The notes: generated from the sequence alone by a model not told the origin. Numbered from the stretch's first letter, positions 36,001 through 47,683 are shown. The stretch is 64,000 nt of DNA from Manduca sexta (GCF_014839805.1 NC_051137.1:8793170-8857169), one strand, 5' to 3'. Made by a program: numbers and translations.

Positions 36001-39000
36001 TTTAAGGCATTAAACCTCGATACAAAAATATTCAAAACTGATATCATCATGAAAACTTATACAGGAGAATTAATCAAACCGGTCGGAGTAGTATACGTGA
36101 CATGCAAATATAAACAGCAATTTTTCAGCGGAAAGCTATACATTATCAAACAAAACGTTGAACCTATATTTGGTCGATCATGGATTAGACTTACAAATCT
36201 CAATTTAGCCAATATCAACAATATACGATCTAATATTGATACGAAACTTGACTCATTATTGGCTGAATATTCAAAGGTTTTCGATGGAACTCTTGGCTGT
36301 ATACCTAACTACAAGGCTAATTTTTCTTTAAAAGAGGGAGCTACACCAATTTTTATTAAACCAAGACGTATACCGTACGCTCTAAAGGAAAAGGTTGACA
36401 CGGAAATAGATCGCTTGTGTCAACAAGGAGTTATTACGAAAATAGACAACTCTGAATGGGGAACTCCTGTAGTTCCCATAGTTAAACTCAAATGGAAGTA
36501 TACGTCTATGCGCCGACTACAAAGTTACATTAAATAAGGTCATCAAAGACGACCAATACCCAATACCGATAATTGAAGACATACTCGTAGAAATGAATGG
36601 TGGTGAAATATTTTGCACATTGGACGTCAGCCAGGCGTACCTACACATGATGATGGATGAGGAGAGCGCCATGATGCAGACAATAAGTACACATAAGGGT
36701 TCATTCAAAGTTAACCGTTTGATGTTTGGTGTTAAGGTAGCACCTAATTTGTGGCAAAAATTTATGGATCGATTGCTGCAAGGATTGGCAGGAGTAAAAT
36801 GTTTTTGATGATATCATAATCCAAGGATGTTCAGAAAATCAACTCTTGGCAAGACTACGTCAAGTTCTTCAAAAATTACAAGAATATAATTTAAAATTAA
36901 ATAAGGAGAAATGTCATTTTTTTAAGAAGAGCATTAACTATTTGGGACATGCGATTGATAAAAATGGGTTACATAAAAACAGAGACAAAGTTAAAGCAAT
37001 TCTGGACGCCGAAAGCCCTAAAAACATTGACGAACTCAGAACATTTTTAGGCATGGCAAATTATTATAATAAATTCATACCAAACTTAGCTTCAATATCG
37101 AATTCCTTGAATTCTTTGCTAAAGAAAGGTACAGAATTCGATTGGACCATGAGATGTCAAGAGAGTTTCGACAAGATAAAAAAAGAAATTATCAGTGAAA
37201 GGGTACTAATGCACTTCGATCCCAATAAACCAGTAGTACTCGCTACAGATGCATCCCCGACAGGACTTGGCGCCATTCTGTCACATAGAATGCCAGACGG
37301 CTCCGATAGACCAATCGCATTTGCATCTCGTTCACTCACATCAAGTGAAAAGAAATACAGCCAAATTGACAAGGAAGCGACGTCTATCTTTTGGGGACTT
37401 AAAAAGTTTTTCAATTTCTGTTACGGAAGGAAGTTCATATTAATTACAGATCATAAACCGCTCACTATAATATTTCATCCCCACAAAACATTACCGGCAA
37501 TGAGTACTATGAGGCTTTTTCACTACGCCCATTTTCTATCTGGTTTTGACTATACGATTGAATACAGAACATCGAGTGGCAATAGTAACCAGACTACTTA
37601 TCTCGATTTCCGGTAGATAAAATAGCCTTGAATATTATTGACGCTTGTAGCGTTTTTCAGAGAAACCAAATGAACGCCATTACAATCGACCGGAAAAAGA
37701 TAGCTGAAGAAACCACGAAAGACATGGATTATGATACACTGATGAAAGCACTGATGACGGGCACAAGTGTTAAAAGATATGGTTATACTGACAACGAGCT
37801 TACTGTGCAAGATGGGTGTATACTAAAAGGCACCAGGGTTATGATACCGGCTAGTCTGAAAAACACAGTACTAAACGAACTGCATAAAGGTCATTTGGGA
37901 ATTGTTAAAATGAAATTACTTGCCCGTAGTTATGTTTATTGGAAAAATATAGATAAAGACATAGAAAGTCTAGTAAGTCAATGTCGTGAATGCCGATTAA
38001 ACCAAAACCAACCAACACCGGTACAAGTACATCACTGGGAAAAACCATCTGGTCCGTGGCAGAGGATACATATCGATTTTGCGGGCCCTGTTAAAGGATA
38101 TTCCTTATTTATAATAGTTGATGCATACAGTAAGTGGGTGGAGATTATACCGACGAAGGTTACCACTAGCTCATGGTGTATAAATAAACTGAAGGATTTA
38201 TTCACAACATTTGGAGTACCATTCACCTTAGTATCGGACAATGGTCGACAGTTTGTATCAAATGAATTTGAGTCATTCCTGAAGAATACGGGAGTCATAC
38301 ATAAAACGTCAGCACCTTACTAAAATTCATCCATCATCATGTGTAGGTACGCCTGGCTGACGTCCAATGTGCAAAATATCTCACCACCATTCATTTCTAC
38401 GAGTATGTCTTCAATTATCGGTATTGGGTATTGGTCGTCTTTGATGATCTTATTTAATGTAACTTTGTAGTCGGCGCATAGACGTATACTTCCATTTGGT
38501 TTAACTATCGGAACTACAGGAGTTCCCCATTCAGAGTTGTCTATTTTCGTAATAACTCCTTGTTGACACAAGCGATCTATTTCCGTGTCAACCTTTTCCT
38601 TTAGAGCGTACGGTATACGTCTTGGTTTAATAAAAATTGGTGTAGCTCCCTCTTTTAAAGAAAAATTTGCCTTGTAGTTAGGTATACAGCCAAGAGTTCC
38701 ATCGAAAACCTTTGAATATTCAGCCAATAATGAGTCAAGTTTCGTATCAATATTAGATCGTATATTGTTGATATTGGCTAAATTGAGATTTGTAAGTCTA
38801 ATCCATGATCGACCAAATATAGGTTCAACGTTTTGTTTGATAATATATAGCTTTCCGCTGAAAAATTGCTGTTTATATTTGCATGTCACGTATACTACTC
38901 CGACCGGTTTGATTAATTCTCCTGTATAAGTTTTCATGATAATGTCAGTTTTGAATATTTTTGTATCGAGGTTTAATGCCTTAAAATCTTTATAAGATAT

Positions 39001-42000
39001 TGATGATAGAGCTGCTCCCGTGTCTACCTCCATCTCAACAATTTTGTCGTTAATGTGGATCTTAATCATATATTTGTCGTTGATGATTGATCTAATGACG
39101 TTCATGTTCCATGGTATACCAACATCGACAATCGACTCCTCGTTCATATCCTGGGCTACATCCTCAGCATGCACCTCCACGTGCTCAGATTGGACCAAAT
39201 GGTTGCCCCTGAACGGGTGTAAACATACACGAGCTAAATGGCCCTTTCTTTTACATTTATAACATGTATCGTTAATACATCTACAATTATTAGCTCTGTG
39301 GCCTTCACTTCCGCAACGAAAACATTTCCCTTTTATGTCTTTTACTGTTATAACTTGTCTTTTGAATGGGGTTTTCTTATTTAATTGTTGCATTTGATGA
39401 CTTATATGAGTAGCTTTTGATATGTAAGAACTGTCACACTTTGCTGTTTCTATAGCTGTTGCTGTACGTATGAGATTTGGTAAGTCAGTTACATCGGTAC
39501 TCTGAAGAATTTTAGCACGTGCGTCATTGTCTTTAAGACCTCGGACAAATTGAAGTGTGATAAAATTATCAGCAATCGATTTATTGCAGTGTTTGCATTT
39601 AAAATCACAATCTTGTGCTAAACGTTTTAATTGTGCTGTATATTCTATAATCGATTCATTCTCCTCTTGTGTCCTTGTAATGAATTTGTGTTGAGTTGCC
39701 CACATGCTTGGTTTTGGGTCCAAGTAATCATCTAAAATTTTAATAAGTTCGGCGTAACCGACATCAGATGGTTCTTTTGGTGCACATAGATCGTATGCTC
39801 TTTGATGTAGTTCTGGAGGAATAGAACTTAAAAGCATGTACATTTTGGTTTGGTTGTCATGGCAATTATTTAAAAGCAAAAACATTTCTAATCTTTTGTA
39901 AAATTTATAAAACTTTCTTTTTCTTGTAATGGTTGAAACATTATCTTCGGTACTACCGTTTCACTGCTTCGAGCGTATGTAGATGTAGGTGTTGCGTAGT
40001 ATGGTGTAGAAATAGATGTTGTAGGGCGTAAATCCTGTAACCTTACTTGTAGCTGTACTATCAATTCTTCAGTTATATATCTTTCTTCTATTTCCACCTC
40101 CACCTGATCATCACATTCTATTATCGATTCAATTTCCGTTTGAATTTGGTCGAACTTCTTTTGATAAGTTGTCAAATGTTCTAGTCTTGCTTTTAATTCG
40201 TAGTCTGGAATTTCTTGTTCATTTTGTATTAAATAGTTTTGTAATTTTTAAGCTGCCCCTTATAGAGGCTCGTATTCTTCGAAGTTTTTGTAGTTCCATA
40301 TCCTCGTCGCCAATATTATGTATTAATTGTAAATGAAATTATAATATGTACATTTTCATATAATATTCTTTTATTACAATGACAAATGTCAATCATACAA
40401 TTTACTTTTTAGTGACCATAGAGTGGCCACGAACACAACAGTTTCTTTGACAACAAAATAGAAAAGTATCCAAACGTAAGAATGTCAAACTCACCATAAC
40501 TGCGGATGTGGGTTATCCTTTATAAAATTTTCAGCTTCCTTGAGACCAACTTTCTCTATGAGTTGTCGCGTATCTCTCAACGATTTCACTTCTACTCGTA
40601 CTATGTGTTGTGGGGTACATTTATCAGTTATACTGTCTAAGAGCGCCGTTATAATTTCCAGTTCCTTATTAAAACAAAAGGAAAAGTAATTTTACGTTAT
40701 TTCTTGCACTAAAAAAATAATATAATACAATAAATTCTCAAAATAAAACTAGTTTTTAGCTTAGTTAGCCTATGGTCACAAGATGGGCGGCCGGCCCGTG
40801 ACCATAAAAGTTGCAGTCTTCAAAACATCAAGAGTAAAATTAGAATATCAAGAACCTCAATAAAATCCGAAAACTAGTCTTATGTCAATGTCTTACATTC
40901 GCGTAAACATAGGAAACAACAGAATTTGCAATAAACAGCCATGCTAAATCCTACTTACTTACCAACATTGACATTGTAAAGTAGCTTTGCTCGTAATTTC
41001 GTACACATGAAAGAACTTCTTCAGAAAATGTCATAATATATCATTAATATCCCTGTTAGATACACGATCCTATTAAAGACTACCATGTCATAAAATATAC
41101 CACTTTTGCCTTACTGCATTTTTTACGCCACAATATTTTTTCCTGAAGTTATTTAGCAGACATACAGCCAAAAACAGAATGCGATTTATTTGCTCGACGA
41201 ATAAAGGAGTAATTGTCTATTTTTCTAAGAAAATAAATACCTTAAATTTACACAGATAGCCTTGCATGACCAACGGTTCCTCCGGCTCGTTGTCGCGCAT
41301 TACATACAAGCGTGTTTTCTCCGCGACCGCCAACATCTGCGGGTTGTCAGTCGCCCACAGCGCGCTCCACACGTCCTTACGCAACGCCTGCCCTATACTT
41401 ATATTGTTCGCCATGTCTGTGTCCAATAGGTACAGAGAACCTGGCTGATCGATGACATAAAATTTACTGTAACGATAATAACACATTTCTAAAAACGTAC
41501 TCCACTAAAACAATCACTTACAAAGTCGCCAGATTAAATTCCCAAGATGGAAAGATGGACGAGGGAAATATCTGCAAATATGCGTAGTTACCTAGTAGTA
41601 TACGCACTGTGCGCTTTGGTTTGTTGTTTCGACAGATGTGCAATCAACAAATACAAGTTAACCTAGAGCTCTTAATTTTTTTTTAAATCATACGAACTTA
41701 AACCATACCTAGAGTTTGAGTTTAAGCCCATTTTATAAGGTTTCGAGTTTAAGTTGATGGATGTAATCTTTTTAAAATTGACCAATGAAAAGAGTAGTAT
41801 CGCGCCGGAATCTCTGCCGACCAACAGGTGAGAATCAGAACATGTGACGCAACATATGGTGTCATCTTGAAAGCCACCGTCGTTTGACGTCACCGGCGAG
41901 CCATCCGCGTGGTAAAGCTGCTCTGATGTACCTGAAATTAATTTTGTGTTACAATTCAACAGCGGTTTTGTGGTACACCTTCTATATGCGAGAGTCTAAA

Positions 42001-45000
42001 TGGGTAGAAAGCACAGCGAAGACAATTTCTCCTGCCCAGCAGAATTGTCCAACCAGTTTTATCTCAGTTTGTAGTGCTTAGTTTGTCTCAGTAGGTGAGG
42101 TGTTGCTTAAGTTCAGCCGATGAGTTTTCCAGTCTCATCTGATATCATAAACCATATTACGTCCGGCAAAAAAGTTTTTTAACCGACTTCAACAGGAGGA
42201 GGTTATGTGCTATCTGCGATATACTTACGAGGTCTAGATGGCGTTGAGAATTTCCATATCAAAAATGATTCCTTCGAAGCTGCTACAACTATCGCCTTGC
42301 TATTGATTGTCACATATACGACTGGTATATTAATTGTCTTCGCTAAAATCACAAATTTATACAAAATAAATATGATTAGTTTAGGCCTGCGTCAATTCTG
42401 GAATCGACGCCAAATATGAATAGTAAAAATCTATTCTCACCGTCACATTGAATGCCTTGTTGATTCGATATTATCAACATACTTAATGTGGCTATCACAC
42501 AGTACTCGTCAACAGCGCACATGTCTATAACGTCAGGAATGTGGTTTATCCAAGACTACAACAAATAATTATAAACAATACATTTTCCTGGACAGCCCCA
42601 ACACTTATGCCCGGAGTGGCGGCAAAAGGACTAAATAGTAAGGTAATTAAAAATACCTAATATTGACCTTATAATGACTGCCTTGGTGGCGTAGTTGTAT
42701 TGCATGTCCGGTACAATAGCGCTCTGAGGTCCTGGGTTCGAATCCCGGGTCGGGCAAAGTGATATTTGGGTTTTTCTGCTCAGTATCAGCCCGGAGTCTG
42801 GAATTTGTGCCCGATATGGCGATAGGCTCGCCCCCTATCACATCATGGGACGGAACATACTTGGCGAAAAGTGGGTGCCCTAGTTGCGCCTCTGCATACC
42901 CCTTCGGGGATAAATGCGTGATGTTATGTATGTATGTATGTAATATTATTACCTAAAATAGCGTCTTCACTAGATAAGTCAGATTCGTCTCTCCGCTACC
43001 ATTCCGTGAGCCATTAATCACACTCATAAGATTATTATTACGTTACTAACCTGGTGTGTGATGGTATCCCAGAAGGTAACTGTTTCTGTTCCTGATACAA
43101 ACGATAGCGTGTTACCGTAAAACGCATACTTGTGATCAGGCTTCACGTTCGCAAAGTAAATGAATGAATCGATTGCTATCGCCAGACGCAGCGATCGTCT
43201 TTCCCACGACAAAGCTCTCATAGAGCCTCCCGGCACGCGCAATGTACGTAAGTGCTAAAACAAAATTAATAAATAAAAATTTGTAGAAGATATGTAACAA
43301 GGTAGATTCTTATGTTTGATTTTCTGTGTTGTTATAAACGCAACAGTAAAGAACGCGAATACGTAGACCTTTTGTGTAGATACCACCTAAATCCATTAAA
43401 ATTGGGCCGCTGTTTCGCTGGCTCACTATTACAAGAAGAAAACAATGGCGCATATATATATTTTTTAAATACTTTAATATGCTTAATTAAAAAGTATTAC
43501 CTCTCCGTAGGCGTTAAAAAACTGCACAGCATTAGTTTTATCGTCTGTACAGCCAGCAACAGCTAAAATTGTACCATTGTGATTCCAGTGACAGTCTATC
43601 GTGTTCATGTTTGTTTCTATAACTATGCTATCTGTAAAAAATTATACGTAAATGAATCGAAGCAGGAAAATATGATGTTTAATGTTTTTTATTTCGAGAC
43701 AAGATTTAAGTGTAGCCGTGACACTGGTCGAACGGATTTTTACACGTTTTGGTTCAATTCAAAATTTCTAGGTAAGACCAGTTATAAAAGTAACCATGAT
43801 TACCTTCCTCCATGCAAGATTTCATCAGTAATATAAGCCCTTTCTTGTAACATATAGCCAAAACTGGTCTCGTGGCGGGCGAATTGCCAGAAAACCAATC
43901 CAATGAAATTACTTCTGTTGCACCAGACACGTTAGTTGTTGTAACAGGCATCTGAAATGAATACATCACAATGCTAGTTTATAAACGAAATGGAAAGAAT
44001 TCGTTAAACTGTTTTCAATTAGCGATCCTAATCTGAATCTTCAATTTAATTCCCAAAATAAACCAATCAAAATATGTCATTTGTAAACATGTCAAAGACA
44101 ACCTTGTGCTGGTTGGTCCATTTTCGCGATAGATCGAAAAAGCGATTGGGATAACTTACATACCATAAAGTTACCCTGGTCATCATACAAATGTAGCTCG
44201 CCATTAGTAAGTGCAAAAAGCAGCATTGTATTGTCTGGCGACCACTGCACCGCCGCTAATCCAGGACCTTTGATATCTTTACCCCAGACTCTTGAGCCGT
44301 CTACCGAACCGACAATAACAGCGCCTGAAATATTTATGGTTATTAATATATTTTTTTTAAGTACATCTCCCTCTTTTCCTTTGCGTGTCCGTGTTATGCT
44401 TGAAAATTTCATTTAGGTCTATTTTAAATTAGTTTCCTGTAATGGTCTCATCTTTGTAAAACAATGTCAATTAAAATTTGTAAAATAGATGTAAACAATA
44501 TTTTTACAATTTAAAAATACGAAAGTTTGTAAAGGTATTATGATGTTTCTATGTTTGGATATTTTTTAGAAATAAACGCAACAAGCATTCATATTTATAA
44601 GCATATGAAATTTGAACCTGCAGATAGGATATGGTCCATGCCCTTGATTAGAGCACTTGATATAATATGTGAAAATTACACTCAAATATTTTTACTTCGG
44701 GAAAGTCTTTCTCACGGGTGAAGCCGCGAGCAACACATACTGTGGATATAATAACTATTAGGTTCCTGCAGTGTACTATATAAAAGCATGTAATGTTTAG
44801 AATTAATTATGTCCAATGAATGAAAACATATTTACCATCTTCATATGCAATGCATATTTTCTGACCATCGGAGCCCCATGCCATACCAGTCACAGTTGAT
44901 TTATTTCTGTTATTTATCATCTCTTCATACCAAGATCCCTGATCGCAGAAGTAAACAGAAAATGCATTTGAGAACAAAACATACTAACATTAAAATATAA

Positions 45001-46653
45001 TCAATAAGTTTACGTAAGTTGGTAACTTCATTAAACTTACAAAGTTTCACGCAAATAAGATGTAAACCTTAAAAGGTGTGTAAGAGTCCGTCTCAAGGCG
45101 CTCCACCAGGTAAATCGACGCGCTAAACGTATTTTTAGAACCTATCTATGCGAAAGAATATTATTATTTTTTTACAATTAATTTTCTTTCTTTGTGAAAT
45201 TATTCATAAATCTTTGCATTTATGGTATGAATTGTTCAACTGCTGTATCCTCAGGGAGAGGCCTGAAACAATTTGACAAGGAATGGAACAGGCTAAAGTT
45301 GGGAGTTAATTACCTTATACAACATCCAAACAATAATAACTCCATGCTCATCACTGGTAGTCAATTTCTGAAAAATTTCATTCCATATTGCCACACGAAG
45401 TTGACCAGTATGCCCCTCAAGACTAAGATTCATAGATAGATTTCCACCCCCACCTAAGATTCACATAATTTATTGTAATTTCTGTAATTTATTTCAGTTC
45501 CAGAAATAATATCTATATAAATAAATAAAATAATAATACCAATAAAAAAAATTAAATTAGCTTGTGGTGACAGATAAGGGGAGAAAATGAAATTAATCCC
45601 CAATCCACATGGCGGAACATTCAAATTGGCTTAACTTCTCTTTAACTAAATGCACATGATGTCATGTAAAAAAATATGCTTTACCTGACTCCAGCTTCAA
45701 TACTTTTAACATCCCCTCCTCCCCACCAACCGCAATATATCCTGATGATTGATTCCATGATATGCAAGTAACATTAGATTGTTTTGGTATGGCAATCTGG
45801 AAAGTAGTCAAATATTTTTAAGTTTTATATTTTTTCCTTTAAAAAACATGACTAATATGTAGTCCATTATATACTTGGAAAAAAAATTATGGTACATTTT
45901 TTACCCTTATCAGTGTAAATAGTATACTCAAATATAACTTTATATATTTATATATTTTGTAATAATTACAAACAGATGTTCTGACTGTAATAAATAATGG
46001 TTCTCCACTGCATTCTTTCAACTGCTTTATTTTAAAAAGGGTATAATGAATCTAAAGAAGTATAGTGGATTAAATACTTGCAAGATTAATACAGATATCA
46101 AAATTGATCAGTTTTATAGAACTGATCAACAAAAATCAGAATATATTATGATAATTATACAATAATACAAAGCAAACAACACACATTTATCCCAAGTTAA
46201 AGGCAAAGTTGCAACCATGGCAACCACTTTTTGCCAAGCATACTGTGTCTCATGATGAGATAGGGGAGAAGACTATCGCTATATTAGACACAAATTCTAG
46301 TCTCCAAGGTTATTTCGAGCAGAAAAACCTAATATCACTTTGCCTAAACTTCGAACTCAGGACTGCAGAGTAGTGTCATACCACTTTTTCTCTCGGAAAA
46401 AGTCATTGCCCTTCATGGTATTAAAAAGTAAACATATTTCAAATAAGAAAATGGTATTCCCTTTATGGCGGCAATTTTCGTAGCTAATGATTTAGTTGTA
46501 TATTTTTATTTGCATGACCATATTCTAATGTAATAGATATATCTCTCAAGATAACATCTTCTTGGGGACACAAGTGCGTTGTTTAAATTTTAAAGTAATA
46601 TAACTATGGAAACTAAAGCAACAACAAACCTTTTTGCTCATATAAATAAACAT
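24015..46653 (-). CDS. WDR35: WDR35 / IFT121, intraflagellar transport A subunit
   Basis: Cilium assembly and retrograde transport protein, with N-terminal WD40 propellers, an alpha-solenoid of TPR-like repeats and a C-terminal zinc-binding end. Minus-strand exons: 46653-46630, 45796-45685, 45453-45314, 44938-44836, 44324-44164, 43951-43804, 43631-43501, 43254-43051, 42555-42441, 42342-42229, 41931-41709, 41466-41241, 40664-40495, 34746-34531, 33906-33763, 33263-33143, 32631-32503, 32319-32226, 27127-26952, 25782-25696, 25612-25503, 24183-24015. All are GT-AG and in phase; total 1038 aa plus stop. Key matches: MFIYMSKK start, [101 protein letters not shown]. It ends with paired CxxC motifs (CPNC, CESC, CATC, CPMC). 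Human WDR35 is about 1170-1181 aa; the shortfall lies around exons 16-19. Exons 19 and 22 are GC-rich. Introns not listed separately (42.6-46.6 kb) hold little I recognise besides SINEs. Confidence 0.95.
24553..24883 (+). mobile_element. SINE family 1 (copy b), full length with 14-bp target duplication
   Basis: Intact copy: tRNA-like head GCGGCGATAGCCTAGTTGGG, box B-like GCAGGTTCAAATCCC, body, and the CAGGGCTGATATTATTATTA tail. It is flanked by a perfect 14-bp direct repeat TATAAAAAATCTAA (24539-24552 and 24884-24897). It sits in the last WDR35 intron. The perfect duplication suggests a fairly recent insertion. Confidence 0.92.
24957..25135. mobile_element. Foldback MITE with 32-bp perfect inverted repeats
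   Basis: The arms at 24957-24988 (TAAACTAATTTTCGGATTCT and onward) and 25104-25135 are exact reverse complements. Beyond them the match continues with a gap (TTGAAAT / ATTTCAA), so the element may be slightly longer. The core has CCCGTGACCATGAATGCTGC, which recurs in a related element at 40745-40900. No coding capacity. Confidence 0.8.
26205..26824 (+). mobile_element. SINE family 1 (copy c), split by a LINE tail
   Basis: First part 26205-26308 (tRNA-like head, box B GCAGGTTCAAATCCC, CTCTGACTTTTC). Second part from about 26621 (GTTATCGCTTGCTTTAACGG) to CAGAGCTGATATTAATAA. The join falls in the middle of a phrase that is continuous in the copy at 24553-24883. It lies in a WDR35 intron. Confidence 0.85.
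26309..26617 (-). mobile_element. 5'-truncated LINE fragment inserted in a SINE
   Basis: The minus-strand frame over 26416-26655 includes [20 protein letters not shown], then [20 protein letters not shown], resembling the C-terminal end of jockey-like non-LTR element proteins (a histidine/arginine-rich segment, then NxxxxxxDIF). It ends on the minus strand in a short AATAAATAAATAAA tail. About 310 bp, so severely 5' truncated, as is common. Family assignment is tentative. Confidence 0.55.
27222..27451 (-). mobile_element. Short Helitron (230 bp)
   Basis: In the printed strand A|CTAGCTGACCCGGCGAACTT at the start and TTTATATAGA|T at the end. Reversed, this is 5' TC... and 3' GGGTCAGCTAG, inserted between A and T. 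Near the 3' end GGCG can pair with CGCC. It is a different subfamily from the satellite-bearing copies, and lies 22 bp from the next element. Confidence 0.75.
28831..30971 (-). mobile_element. Helitron C (middle of nest), about 6 satellite units
   Basis: Starts CTAGCTTTTGCTCGCGGCTC at 28831 directly after the A of Helitron B. It is itself interrupted at 29216-30217 by Helitron D, and ends AGAAGTATAGA at 30971. One satellite unit is cut by D; five more follow (near 30293, 30417, 30539, 30661, 30785). Confidence 0.85.
29216..30217 (-). mobile_element. Helitron D (innermost of nest), 5 satellite units
   Basis: Lies exactly between ...ATATATAACCTA (29215) and TAGCACTCCAGG (30218). Removing it rejoins a satellite monomer of Helitron C, ATAACCTA|TAGCACTCC, as seen in intact monomers. 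This shows insertion between A and T without a target duplication, and fixes both ends to the base. Confidence 0.92.
31145..31912 (+). mobile_element. Helitron E, opposite orientation, 3 satellite units
   Basis: Starts A|TCTATACTATTATATAAAGC, followed by (GTTT)n, three satellite monomers, then the unique 3' half and the hairpin CGCGGGCGGAGCCGCGGGCA. The end reads AAAAGCTA and then runs straight into the next Helitron (TCTTATATATT), so the final G of CTAG is missing. It is inverted relative to B-D, 170 bp away. Confidence 0.85.
31913..32191 (+). mobile_element. Helitron F (different subfamily, 279 bp)
   Basis: Starts A|TCTTATATATTATATAAAA and ends GGGTCAGCTAG|T. A 3' hairpin AGACG-GGACAA-CGTCT sits 11 bases before CTAG. 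It abuts the 3' end of Helitron E and lies 34 bp from the WDR35 exon at 32226-32319. Confidence 0.85.
34055..34235 (-). mobile_element. SINE family 2 (copy c, partial)
   Basis: Shares CATGATGTAATGACGGGCGA, GAGCCTATCGCCATAT, CAGGCTGATATTACGCAGAA and a box B-like region near 34150-34170 with the other family members. The tail part is missing. Confidence 0.6.
35074..35200 (-). repeat. 3' LTR of the gypsy-type element
   Basis: Reads on minus TGTTGTGTTCGTGGCCACTC ... ending ATACATAATA. It shows no difference from the LTR at 40314-40440 over 127 bp, which implies little time since insertion. Confidence 0.85.
35236..35550 (-). pseudogene. Integrase C-terminal fragment of the gypsy-type element
   Basis: 104-codon open end matching the C-terminal part of Ty3/gypsy integrase (a [10 protein letters not shown] segment, then a basic domain ending before the purine tract). 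It is detached from the rest of integrase, which lies on the other strand and breaks off at 38323. About 60 residues of the core are lost between the two pieces. Confidence 0.8.
35551..38323 (+). pseudogene. Inverted internal segment: gag zinc knuckles, protease, RT, RNase H, integrase
   Basis: Plus-strand reading of the element's interior. In order: two CCHC knuckles (about 35650-35770), a retropepsin-like site ([12 protein letters not shown], about 35960), RT (about 36300-36900), RNase H (about 37200-37600), and an integrase zinc-binding domain and core (about 37850-38320). Frame breaks lie at about 36485 (one base more than the minus-strand copy), 36800, and again near 37615. It cannot make a single polyprotein. 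Confidence 0.85.
38320..40175 (-). pseudogene. Gag, protease and RT start of the gypsy-type element
   Basis: Two open frames, 40175-39888 (acidic N-terminal gag region) and 39885-38320 (rest of gag, CCHC knuckles, protease, start of RT). They are separated by a frame break at about 39888. RT stops abruptly after about its first conserved block at the inversion junction near 38330. Normal gene order starting from the 5' LTR at 40440. Confidence 0.85.
40314..40440 (-). repeat. 5' LTR of the gypsy-type element
   Basis: Identical to the LTR at 35074-35200. It is followed inward on minus by T and the probable primer-binding site TGGCGACGAGGAT. The right flank GTTTC at 40441 duplicates 35069-35073. 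Confidence 0.85.
40745..40900. mobile_element. Relative of the foldback MITE at 24957-25135
   Basis: Shares CCCGTGACCAT, GTTGCAGTCTTCAAAACATC, AATCCGAAAACTAG and, further on, TTACATTCGCGTAAACATAG with the element in intron 21. The left arm is degraded. It lies in WDR35 intron 12. Confidence 0.6.
42679..42945 (+). mobile_element. SINE family 2 (copy d), best preserved
   Basis: tRNA-like head with box A region TGGTGGCGTAGTTGTATTGC and box B GGGTTCGAATCCC, then GGGCAAAGTGATATTTGGG, GATATGGCGATAGGCTCGCC, CTTGGCGAAAAGTGGGTGCC, CCCCTTCGGGGATAAATGCG and a (ATGT)n tail. This copy defines the family for the diverged ones elsewhere in the window. WDR35 intron 8. Confidence 0.85.
46190..46400 (-). mobile_element. 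SINE family 2 (copy e, diverged)
   Basis: Same order on minus: TGCCTAAACTTCGAACTC region (box B remnant on plus), AGCAGAAAAACCTAATATCA, GACTATCGCTATATTAGACA, CTCATGATGAGATAGGGG, CACTTTTTGCCAAGCATACT. WDR35 intron 1. Confidence 0.65.
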
Positions 46654-47683
46654 CTTTGCTTAGTAATTTATCGTGTACCTTTATTCACAATATTATTTAT
46701 TTATTTATATACGACATCACATTTTTCACAAAGGATTTCTTAATTTTAACCATGCAAAAAATACTATAAATACGTTGAAAACTCCAGTGAGCAAAACACA
46801 AACCACCTAAGCGAATTTGAAAACAAAACTCTGACAATATACTTCTTTTATCATTGGACAAAACCAAAACTGAAAACAGTCAATTGTCAAATAAACTGAA
46901 AGCCAGGTAGAAAAAAAGAGAAAGGAAATCAGTGTTGTCAATGATAATTTTGCAACTACATCTACATGACTAAAAAATTCTGTTCTATTCAAAATTCCGT
47001 CAAACATTTTCAATTTCCCGTCAATATAATCCGCTAAAATATTTTTAGGATCTAAAAAGCTTATCTAAAAGCCACTTAACACGAAACTAATGTTTGTGCT
47101 ATTGCGTTGGCATATTTTATTAACCATTGTTAAATATTATTAATAGCGACGACACAAACGAAATCCTTCAAAAAATCCATTGATCATAATATTGTTACTT
47201 GTTTCCCATTGGCCCAACCCGCAATATTTGAGGGAAATGCGTCAAGTTGACAATGCTGCTGGAAATACATATGATAATGACATGACTACTTTTGACAAGT
47301 CGCCGTCGATATTGTGAGTACTTGCTAGTACGATACGTCAAAATACCAGGTTTGTGAAACCACGTTTTGTAAAGTATTGTGAATTGTATTAGAGATTTTT
47401 GAGTAATTTGAACATTTAAAACAAAGGTGAGTAAAATTATTATTGGTAAAAGTATGTTATTAAAATTTTGGTTTGACGAGAATAAGGTAAATATGTTAGG
47501 CTATGGTGCAAAAGAACAACTTTTAAAATAGCTGGCGAGTGGCGCAAAACGTGTGCCTGACTTGAAGTTCAACTTTATTTACATCAGTTACCAAAACAAA
47601 TTAGTGTGTTGGATGCTCCCATACGAATAACTATTAAGTTGTATGATCGCAAGTACAATACCTGGGATGCGATATATTACATA

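Larger units (their letters stand above)
35069..40445 (-). mobile_element. Rearranged Ty3/gypsy-type LTR retrotransposon in a WDR35 intron
   Basis: Bounded by identical 127-bp LTRs (35074-35200, 40314-40440) and a 5-bp direct repeat GTTTC (35069-35073, 40441-40445). On the minus strand a purine tract, GAGGGGGGAGGAAAC, directly precedes the 3' LTR, and TGGCGACGAGGAT follows the 5' LTR as the likely primer-binding site. Gag, protease and the start of reverse transcriptase read on the minus strand (40175-38320) and the end of integrase also on minus (35550-35236). The middle (35551-38323) reads on plus and repeats the gag zinc-knuckle to RT start, then continues through RT, RNase H and integrase. 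It lies in the same orientation as WDR35, 49 bp past the exon 13 donor. Confidence 0.9.

Noticed and set aside
42679..42760. tRNA-like sequences with box A and box B (also at 3.8, 9.3, 24.6 and 26.2 kb)
   Set aside because: They cannot fold into complete cloverleaves with acceptor stems and are each followed by a conserved SINE body, so they are SINE heads, not tRNA genes.
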